Assembly (NCBI RefSeq): GCF_019399895.1
Contig: NC_091879.1
Span: 3,551,001-3,615,000 of the forward strand
Origin: Cardiocondyla obscurior
Lineage: Eukaryota; Arthropoda; Insecta; Hymenoptera; Formicidae
DNA: 64,000 bases
Direction: 5' to 3'
This document shows positions 1-9,401 of the stretch, in pieces. The notes below the pieces were generated by a model, which did no database searches, was not told where the DNA came from, and saw only the letters and a list, made by a program, of their open reading frames with translations. How positions within the stretch are numbered: the stretch's first letter is position 1; the number at the start of each line of letters is the position of its first letter. A program made the position numbers and the translations under genes.

Positions 1-1225
1 AAGCTTCACGCGATTTTAACATTATGCCATCCTAGATAAAATATGTTATCATTTCAAATAACATTTTATTGTCGCTATACTTTCCTCTCTGCGTTAGTTT
101 TGGGTACGTGAAATATTTTTTATTTACACGTTGATTCGAGCTTCGGAAAGCTTTTAAAGCGTCTCGCATAGGTATTTAATAGGCAATAATCGCGTTTAAA
201 CCCAGGGCTATTTGCCACGGTATCTAAAATGTCACCCTCTCTAGCACCTTGTTCGAAACCCTTGTTCCATCCGGCTACAATTTTATGCGACGCCGCATAT
301 ACGAGCTAACTTCCAGCATTACCGGCTGCCATTATAACCGGCGACGTGAGTCGCTTACGCGATCTCCATCTTCGCTTTTACATAGGCTTGCACATGGGCA
401 TGTGCCCCGCTTCATATACGTTCGCAGTGACCGTTAAAACGTTACGCTTTATCACCGTCGCGACGCTAAATAATTCACAAGGCGTTAAGGTTGCTTTGTT
501 TATTCATAAGTTCACGCACAGGTGCAGCGCATTTCACAAAATACTCGAGATTGTAGGATGTAACGAGAGTATTTTTTTTTTTTTTTTTTTTAAGAGAAAG
601 GCAAGATCCTATCTTAAATAAAAAAATCAGTGTGACGCCTAAATTAGCTATTATTATGTCCTGGCAAAGACGGTCTTTGCGATTTTTGCTCTCCTCACCG
701 CGCTTCACTTGAGATCACTAGCAAACGTTCGTGAGTATTATCGAAAGCTATCTAAATTACAGAAGTTGAAAATGTAATTATAAAGAATTTATTATAATTA
801 ATTAATTTCCCCAAATATAATGACGCAAACGCATTGGGATTTTTTGAAAATCTGATAAAAAGAATGATAAGGTAGAACATAGGATTTAAATAGCGTGATA
901 TATGTACATTATTTATTTTATTTAACATATTCGGAGGAGTAGCTTTTTAAGTTCCACAATTTGACACGTAATGGTCATATTGCGCTCCTTATACACGTTA
1001 TGTAAAAATTAACATCGTATCCATAATTATTTAAATAAAGGAATTGTTCGAAAAATTTTTTTTCTTTACGGAAAAAACATTATCTGAAAAAGTTGAGAAA
1101 ATTTATTAAACACTTTATTAAATCGTACCTAAAATCGAATTAATTTTATTTAGATTTGTGTTCTCATTCGATACGTTGTTAGACATATTTCGCTACGAAA
1201 AAGATTTACATTATAAATTTTTATG
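1..1225. other. AT-rich flank left of the OBP pair; no gene seen
   Basis: No exon with splice signals or family motifs was found on either strand. The stretch holds a 20-base T run (572-591) and other homopolymers. On the minus strand, AATAAA-type signals lie just past the OBP-B stop (TTTATT on the plus strand at 1102-1107), so roughly 1090-1225 is probably the OBP-B 3' UTR. I looked for a third OBP cysteine-exon here and did not see one. Confidence 0.5.
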
Positions 1226-2180
1226 TCAATTATTAATATATCTTACCACTGGATCATATTCGTACAAGCATTTGACATATTCATATGCCAATTTACATCC
1301 ATCCATCGATTTCGTTGCTTTGAAAATAGAAATTATTTTATACGTAAATAGTTTTCACTTTATTAGAAACGTTTTAATGAAAAGATTTATATGACTTTTG
1401 CTTACCAAGTGCGTGACAATTTTCCACCGCTTTTCTAAAAACAGTCCTAGATTCCTCTACTACCGCGAATTCCGCTAAGTCATACAAGAGCCGTTCAACA
1501 ATCTTATCGTTTCTCATCTAAATCAAAAATTTTATTATATAATTCACATATATTGAGAAGGGGTCTATGAATGATTACGACTGAAAATGTATTTACCATT
1601 TTTGTATTTAACATCATACATTTGTAGTAACATTCTAATTTCCGATCGGCTGCGAAATTGCCTTTGACAGCATTATCAATTAACTCTGCAGAAATCAATG
1701 TCTATACTGTAGTCTTCACTATATTGTTATTTCTTAATTAATTATTTTCAAATGCATTATGGAAACTTATCGAATTAATTTTAGATTTTTCAAAAATTAC
1801 AAGCACTACATATTATTAAACTTTTATAAAGTTTTTTTTTTTTTTTTTAATAATTATACGAGAATCTAAAAATCTTGAAAGTTAGATATTATTTAGATTT
1901 TAGTTAGATTTTTTTTTTTTAGATATTATAAAAATTTTTTCTCGAGTATTTAATATGACGTACTTGGATCTGTATGCACCCTTTCGATACAGTGGTTCCT
2001 AACCGGTATTAAGGCCTCTCTTGATTCAGGGAAGGATACTAGTTTCTACGCAAGTAGACAAAATTTAACATTAAAAATATAAGGCCCAATCCGACGATTT
2101 TAAAGACTTACATTTTCCGCATGCCGTAGATACGCTACGAGTACGAATAAGACGAAGAATATTGTAACACCGCTTTTCAT
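1226..2180 (-). CDS. Odorant-binding protein (PBP/GOBP family), OBP-B, five exons
   Basis: Likely a secreted carrier of small hydrophobic ligands such as odorants in sensillar fluid. Minus-strand coding exons: 2112-2180, 1964-2045, 1597-1685, 1406-1517, 1226-1317, about 147 codons. Exon 1 encodes a hydrophobic signal peptide starting MKSGVTIFFVLFVLVA. The six OBP cysteines are visible: C1 in RNHCIE, C2 and C3 in ECYYKC (three-residue spacing), C4 in ENCHAL, C5 in DGCK and C6 in VKCLY, with eight residues between C5 and C6. Splice sites are gt-ag with phases 0, 1, 0, 1, matching OBP-A exactly, so the two are tandem paralogues. The exon 2 acceptor (cttgcgtag) and the exon 3 acceptor (ctgcag) were picked by frame and alignment and are the least certain parts. 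The C terminus (YDPVVRYINN) differs from OBP-A. Family assignment is firm; ligand and subfamily cannot be read from sequence. Confidence 0.85.
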
Positions 2181-2300
2181 TTTTAATTTGTAATTTTAAA
2201 TTTCGTTGAGTTCTTTTAATTATTTCCCGAACGCGACTGAGTCTCGCAGCGAATCACTAATCCCGAACTTTCAAATCGCATGCAAAATCTGTCTGCTAAC

Positions 2301-2309
2301 TTTTATATA
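2301..2309 (-). promoter_or_regulatory. Candidate TATA box of OBP-B
   Basis: On the minus strand this reads TATATAAAA, about 120 bases upstream of the OBP-B ATG. No clear initiator sits 30 bases downstream, so the start site is not fixed. AT-rich DNA makes chance matches common. Confidence 0.35.
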
Positions 2310-3083
2310 CGGAAGTAGAATGGAAAGAGAACCCTTAATTTTGCAAGAGGTGACACACCCTAATACGTCTAAATTACCGTTTTGGTTGACGTAATTAAGG
2401 ATACTTAACGCTAATACTGACACCCGAGTCTTATTATCATTCCCGAGATCGAATAATTACTGCATTATGCAAATGCCTTACTCGCGATCAGAGTATTATC
2501 TATTTAATGATGCAAATGTATAAGGAAGTAGCGATTAAAACAAAAAAATCCTTTACTTAGAAACGATCTTAATTGATTAATTATAGTTTCTTTAGTTAGA
2601 ATTATCAGCTTTAGCATTGTATATTTTACATTATTAATTTTTCAGTAATATTCGAGTTTAGTTACTTCAGTTTTAAAATTACAAGATAAAAATAGTTAAA
2701 AAAAGAAATTTGAGGAAGTAAAAGAACACAAGTCTAGGCATTCACTTATTTGGAAATAGCTTTTATTTTATTCTATTATTTAAATATAAGCTGCTTAAAA
2801 ACTAACTACGTTAATGATAATAATTAAATAAGGCTTATGTCATTGCATAGTTACTAATTATTTGTTACTAATTGTTAGTACTGCTAATATGTCGTCATGT
2901 ATAATGTACATATATTACATTTCACAATCTATTTAATTCACAATATCAAGACAACACAGTTCTCGCAATGTAAACGGTTGAAGTTAATATGTTCGTACAT
3001 TCTTATATGTATTTATTGTTAAAACAATTACGCAGCTTCGTTGCACGCGATCGTATTCTGCGATTCTCGCCGTTCGATTTCGG
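2310..3083. other. Spacer between the two OBP genes
   Basis: AT-rich DNA with no coding signal. It contains the OBP-A 3' end (AATAAA on the minus strand at 3012-3017, about 70 bases after the stop) and presumably the upstream regulatory DNA of OBP-B. I saw no repeat or remnant of another OBP copy. Confidence 0.5.
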
Positions 3084-4035
3084 TTAAGGGAAGAAGAAGT
3101 TACTCGGATCTGTTCTATAGCAGCATTTTACAAACTGATAAGTAGTCTCGCAATCATCGCCTGCGGGTGCTGTAAAAAAAAAAAAATCGATAATATTTAT
3201 CAAATATTTATCAAATATAATACCGAGATATAATTTTCTTACCACTTTCGCCCACGCATTTAGTCGTGCTCGCTTTTAAAGGGACGGCCATTTCAGGTGG
3301 CATCATTAGATCCATTTGTTTGATCATCATACCGTCATCTATGCGCCCGTTTTTAAACTTAAATTAAAAAACAATTTTTTTAAATTATTTAATTAATACC
3401 GACTTGCTGATATCGCGCGGGATATTAAACTTTTATGTCTTTCTTACGGTTCGCATTGCCTTCATTACGCAAAGTGTATAGCATTTTAACGATTGATTGT
3501 CGTCCGGAAATTCGCCGTTTTGTATCGCCGCGACAACTCCTGCAGCGAGAAAATATATCGAAAAATGCATACCTCGAATATGCGCTATTTGATTTTACTT
3601 CTGTACATGCGCAAGTAACGAATAATAAATTATATAAAAGCTAGGATGATTGCACACTACTTACCGGCATCTGCATGGGATTTTGTAATACACGAATTTC
3701 GCATGGTCATTGCGGTTTTTCGAATTTGTTCCATTGTCATTACCTGAATTACAGTAAGGTTTAATTTTTGGTTTAGGTTTTATGATTTTAATGTTAAAAT
3801 AATATACCTATACGTATAGTAATAGTAATATCCTATTTGAAAAGTATTTAAAATATTTGATTACTTTTAATAATTATTTAAAAAAAAAGAAAGAAAAAAA
3901 AAAGAATCAGTAGCGTTATCAATTGTAATTTATTTTGAAAATATTAATTTATTACGCGTGAAAACTTACTGCATCTGCTTGATTCACTGCAACAAGTACA
4001 ACTATAATAGTGTAGATCACTAATCGCGCGCACAT
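3084..4035 (-). CDS. Odorant-binding protein (PBP/GOBP family, LUSH-like look), OBP-A, five exons
   Basis: Likely a secreted odorant or pheromone carrier. Minus-strand coding exons: 3970-4035, 3665-3743, 3448-3539, 3243-3357, 3084-3169, 145 codons. Exon 1 is a signal peptide ending in NQADA, so cleavage near residue 22 is likely. The mature start, VMTMEQIRKTA, resembles Drosophila LUSH (which begins MTMEQF), and the C terminus FFFP recalls the FMWP end of LUSH; this subfamily call is tentative. Cysteines: C1 in RNSCIT, C2-C3 in KCYTLC, C4 in TKCVGES, C5 in DDCE, C6 in VKCC. Spacings (about 27, 3, 11 between C4 and C5, 8 between C5 and C6) fit classic OBPs. The extra Cys next to C6 gives seven in the mature protein. 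All junctions are gt-ag and keep frame (phases 0, 1, 0, 1). It lies about 900 bases upstream of OBP-B in the same orientation. Confidence 0.9.
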
Positions 4036-4114
4036 GTTGTAATATTGCCGATTACAGTACGCACAAAAATACGAACGGATTTAATCCGAAATATTATTTT
4101 TTCCGAAATCTACT

Positions 4115-4150
4115 CACTGAACGTGGCCGAGCTTCCGTCGAGCTTTTATA
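4115..4150 (-). promoter_or_regulatory. Core promoter of OBP-A: TATA box plus initiator
   Basis: On the minus strand, TATAAAA (4144-4150) is followed by the arthropod initiator TCAGTG (4115-4120). The first T of TATA lies 32 bases before the initiator A at 4118, the spacing expected for a TATA promoter. The predicted 5' UTR is about 83 bases, ending at the ATG at 4035. Confidence 0.6.
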
Positions 4151-7100
4151 AAGTGTACAACTGTCGACAAGTTTGTGGTTAATATACCGAGTGATAATCT
4201 CGTTTGGAAGCTTAATTTCGTATCATTTGCATAAAATACATACTTTACAAGAGAGATTATGTCAGGACGAGGTAGGAAGCTTCCGCGATTTATCATGTCG
4301 AAGAAGCAATCAACAATTTGCCTCGCATAATGTTATATCATTAAACGGATCTGGCTGCAAATTTGCGCTCAAGATTTTTGTTCAGCCCTCGAAATGAAAG
4401 ATAGAAGAAAATAATTAACAGGGAGCCTGACTTTTAATTACGTTTGGGCGTGTAACAAATACTTAGAAATTAATCGCGAGACGGGAAAATGTTGAAGGAC
4501 GTCTGGGAAAGTGATAGGGAGGGCAAGAAAATAAAAAAATATAATTATTGATCTGCCACAAAGAGCAGTTTAAACTGATAAAGGCACGTATGAGACAATG
4601 GGGAGGGTAATTTTAAAGCTGATTAGTTTGTTTTAAAAAGCGTCTATTGAGAGGTGTCAGGATTTCGAAACTGGTTGAAAATCGTAGGAAAAATTAATTT
4701 GCGTACGTAAATTAAGTATAAATAATGGTTTCGGAATTGAGTAATATTTGCTTTAAATATAACGAGATTCTGGAGATGGGAAAGTACGACACACCGAGAA
4801 AAGTGTGTACTGAACGTTGGTAATTATTATAATTGGTCATGCACGTGATCAAAGCGTTGGGTGATTGCGCGGGCGAAAATTTGACATAGGACAAAGTCAC
4901 GCCGAATTAATCACCGTCACACCCGCCCGGCCTTTTGTGATGCTAATTAGCCTTCAATTAAATTCGGAAACTTGAACCGTCTATCCCATGTCGATCAGGG
5001 CCTCATCTCATTTCATCGCGTATTTTTTTTGTTAAGAGACCCACGTGTCTAAAGTATACCACGAGTATAAAAAGAGCGAATGCATATCTGCGTAAACATT
5101 GAGGCACTGTATCCTGAGTTCAGAGAACGTAGGATGATATGATAATTTTTTTTTTTTTTTTTTCTTGCATCCGGAAATGACTAATCAACAATGTTTTCGA
5201 CGTGAATCTCTCTCCGCCGATTTTCCATTCGCACAATAGTGCGCGTTTCCGAGATTTAAAAGTACAACTCGGCGATAAACAAATTAAAAATGCGACGATA
5301 CCGTCTGAAAATAACTTATTAAATTGACGTGTAATAAGAACCTTTTTGATTATTTCTATTAATTATGTAACTCTTAAATGAATTATATATCCATGAGTTG
5401 AATATTTGCTAGAAAAAAAAAATTTTATATTGTTTTATATTTTAACCAATATTTTCTAAAATTAAATTAAATATTTTCTTTTATTTGCAATTACGGAAAG
5501 TAAAATAATACAAGTTTATTAATATGATCGAATGAATTAATAACTTTATTAATTACGTGATCAAATCGAGGTAATAAAGTGTCCACCGCGATGTAAATGC
5601 ATTTATCGTGAAAGAAATCTCTGTTAGTACATGATAATAACTAACAGCGAGCGGAAATGCCGCACTGTTTAATCAGCCAACAACGAGCCACGGGCTTACG
5701 CAAGAAATTAATAACAACTAATTATTACTTTACCATTATAACAGGACTAAATCTTCATATACGTAGAAGAATAAAAAAAAAAAAAAAAAGTTAAAGTTGA
5801 TAGTTACATTCAATTTGTACTGTAATCACAGCATGTTGTTGTTAATTTATTGTAATCGGAGAAAATTAACTAATAATATCTTAATTATATATCTAGCGGA
5901 AAACATTTTTTTTTATCTTTAAATAATTCTTTTAAGAACGTAGGAGATTAAATAAAATTTTTATTCATTTTTCTTCTTTTTTATTTTTTGTCTTTCTCTC
6001 TTACAATAATTTTTTTTTATAAAAATAATCGACGCGTTCGTAAGGTCGTTGTCAGCACTGCTAGCAAGTAACATAACTCGATAGCAGTGATGATGATGGT
6101 GGTACTAGTGGTGGTGGTTGCAGGCGGTTGATGGTGACGATGGCGATAATACTGGAACCAGTGGTGCTCCAGACCCCCTTGCTCTCACCGTCGTCTCTTT
6201 CTGCCACTAGTACGGCTTTTTAAACACAAATTTTTTTAACGCTCGCTTTGATAGCTAGGTCAATTATTATTAATTGCGGCAAACTTACATATCCCTCAGG
6301 CATTATTTTTCGGATATTCAATTATTCATCGATCCAAGTAGACAAGTGATAATAATGTGAACAAAACGAGAGAAAAAAGAAACGAGAAGTATGACGCGTG
6401 AGTGAATATGTGCGGTGTACAAATAATTAATAAACGTGCACGTAAATGAAGCACTTAAGCATCCTACGTACATTTAAAGCTCTATTTCTAATTCATTAGC
6501 GGACTAGACAAGAGTGGCTTTCAGTGTTCTTTTAACAATGCATCGATAACGCAACGGCTTTTAATCTTCCCCGTGTAATGAGGTATTATCTCTTTTCTTC
6601 CATTTGCCTTTCGCGATTGCATATCGGAGGGGACTTGTTTCGCGACTCGAAGGGAACGGAGTGACATTCTCGGCGGGAGTAGTCACGGACGTGCGTCTTC
6701 TCGAATTTCGCACGCGCAGCGTGATTCATTCTGCCCGAGCGTTTCTCCTCTTAAATTCGAACGACGGTATTTATCTGGTCGCCTTCACCTGCCTTGAACT
6801 CGGGATAGGGCCTTACCGCGCATTCAGAAAGCAGGAACTACGGCAAGCGCCTCTTAGGAATGCACCTTCCTCCACGTGTTAGCAGTTCCTTTAAGTTCCA
6901 CCCGTACGGAACCGTGGACGAGTCCTGTCTCCTAAATTCGACCGACCGGTATTTCGCTGTATTATTCACCCTGGCGAGGAGGAGAAAAAGGAAGCGTCAT
7001 TTCTTTCTCATCTTCTTTTTCTTCCTCCTCGACAGACGGGTTCTCACATTCGGCACGACAATCGGATACACAGGCGTGAGAGAAACGCAGTCAAGGAAAC

Positions 7101-9191
7101 GAGGAACAATACCGTTCGCCTGCCTTTTAGAGGCTTGAACCCCGCCGTACATACAAACGCGCTCTAAGAATTATGATATACAAAATAATTTGCATTTCGC
7201 GCAGATATAAAATATTTTATTACGGCGAGTACGTTTTTTTTTTTTTAAGAGTTAATGAATAAACTATTTGTCTTCAATCTAGACAACAAATAATAATTGA
7301 ATGGTAAATTAATTATAAGACTGAGTTAAGTAGAATATTAAATTAAATAATTTAATATACGCGTAATGGGTATGTGATGATAGCTAAATTTTAAATAATA
7401 AAAGAAAAATTTTAAGGATAAGAATAATACTTTTTTTTGTAAATTAAGAGTTACAGTAATTTTCGTAATAATTAAATATTGATATCCCGTTCTTCTTCTT
7501 ATGTGAAAAATTACATGTCCCAGGTGCGTACATTTCTCGTATGCAACACTATGCATTATCTGTAGATACCACAAAAGACCGCTTCTTGACGCAGTTACTA
7601 TTGCCACCTATTGTCGTGCGGTGCAATTTTTTTTTTTTCTGTATTATGCAGAGGATTATGCAAAACGTTATGCAAGACTGGCGCGAATACACGAACGCAT
7701 AAAAAAAAATAAAATACACATCTCTCCTCAAATATTATAGCTCTCTCAGAATTGTTATTACTAAAAATTATTCTTAAAATTAGCATACGTGAAGTACAAA
7801 TCTTCTTACATATTTATTTTATTTTATTTTTGTTCGTGTCACCTTTTTTTTTTAACTTGATTTTCTTCGGGAATGAATTTCAATTATTTTATGTTACACA
7901 AGGCCGAGCGAGAGTAGAAAACTAATAATAAGAGTAAAGGACGCGTGCAGTTGCAGTTATTCCCTATGCATCATGCTCATTGCCATAAAATACTTGCAGC
8001 TGCTCGACGAGCGCGTGCGGTGGCGGCCGTGCAACATGCTGATTGGTCTCGATTAAAATTGACTCGCTTGCAAAATCGTTCGAACGATCCTTAACGATGA
8101 CGTCGGACGGTCGAGAATATTCTTGTATCTGTCCGCCACCGACGAACGTTTACGGACAGCCTCGCGTGCAGCGCCTCGCCGTTGCTCTCACGACGTGCGT
8201 TTCGTTGCGAAGGAAGTTATTGTGTTGCGTAATAATATATACCGAAGCGTAATTGGGAGGTTATCTTTTCGCGATAATCCGCCCGCCGAGTTTTCCGCTT
8301 TACGCGGGTTACGGAAAAGGGAAGGATAGGGAGGAAAAAGAAAAATTTAGGAAGAACGGTACCGGAGGAAAAATTCGCGGACCTTCCGTTCGAGAAGATA
8401 GCCGGGGATTTATTTCGATTCGTTCCGACAATTGCCTCGGGAACGAGATAGGGAATCATCGAAGTTCATATCGCGGAGATGCTGATTCATTTCTTGTTGT
8501 GCGCGAGATACGGACTGGATGATTCATTACGACTTGCTGAAATGCAGGCCTATTAGGCGTACAATACAGTTGACACGTTCAACATTTATTATGATTGATA
8601 TATCGCTAGTACATGTTTTATATATAAATCGATGTTTCTTTCTTTTTTTTTTATCTTTCGATAGGATCGATTTTTACGAATGTTGAGAAACTTATCGGCG
8701 CATTTCCTGAACAATATTTGCAGGATTATTTCGTAGAAGCTGTTTTCAAGGCCCCGACCTTTCCGTGGTCTGATAAATTCAAAAAGAATTCGTAGCTCGC
8801 GCGGAAGTGTAATACGATGGGAAAACGAAACAAACGGGAATAATTCGTGAATAAGTCATGACGTAAGATATTTCCGTTTCCTTGCGCATTATGAAAATCA
8901 TCGCGGAAGAAGAAAAGCTAAATAAATTCTGTGGGAAAGGGATAGTCCTGCGTACATATTTTTTTGCACTTAGTATCTTAAATATTTTATTATTTACGTG
9001 CATCTCATTAGCTGTAATTTATTTAAATACCGCTGCTGATTTAATCTAGCAATTCATAAGCAGCACATTAATTTTTAATTAATTTTTAATTTTTGAGTTA
9101 TTATTTTAATTATTAAAATTCATCTCTAAACTAATACGTTTAATTATTATATAACTGTATGTTTCATTGTTGTTATTTCTTTCTGTTTCAG
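4151..9191. other. Intergenic DNA between OBP-A and the first mapped sprint exon
   Basis: No coding exon is supported. The stretch contains poly-T and poly-A runs (around 5147-5163 and 5772-5789), a GATG/GGTG-rich patch (6085-6160), and CpG-richer blocks at about 6600-7140 and 7970-8530. Because the sprint exon at 9192 has a splice acceptor, one or more non-coding first exons should lie upstream, perhaps here. A possible donor reading gtgagt lies near 6398, but nothing ties it to a transcript. Confidence 0.4.
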
Positions 9192-9401
9192 ATTACGATT
9201 GGTGAACGGTGATACGCGCCCGCGCGTGTGTGTGTGTGCGCGTAATGTGCTAATCGAGCTGATCGCACTGTGAAAGTGCAGCGTGATGTGAAAGCGTCCT
9301 GTGATGTGTAATATGAAAAGATGACGTCGCTGATTCAAAGGGACTTCGGATGCCAAAGGAAAAGGGAGTCCTCCAGCAGCACAGCGTCGAGCTACTTACT
9401 G
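9192..9401 (+). CDS. spri: sprint exon 1 as mapped: 5' UTR part plus first 27 codons
   Basis: A pyrimidine-rich tract ending in tttcag precedes 9192, and TTACTG followed by gtaagt ends the exon at 9401, so it is spliced on both sides. The ATG at 9321 has A at -3, and an in-frame TAA at 9309-9311 shows it is the first in-frame start. The peptide begins MTSLIQRDFGCQRKRE and is serine-rich after that. The exit phase is 0, matching exon 2. The leader holds three short upstream ORFs and a 24-base alternating CG/TG tract. I do not recognise a domain here; assignment to sprint rests on splice phase and position. Confidence 0.65.
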
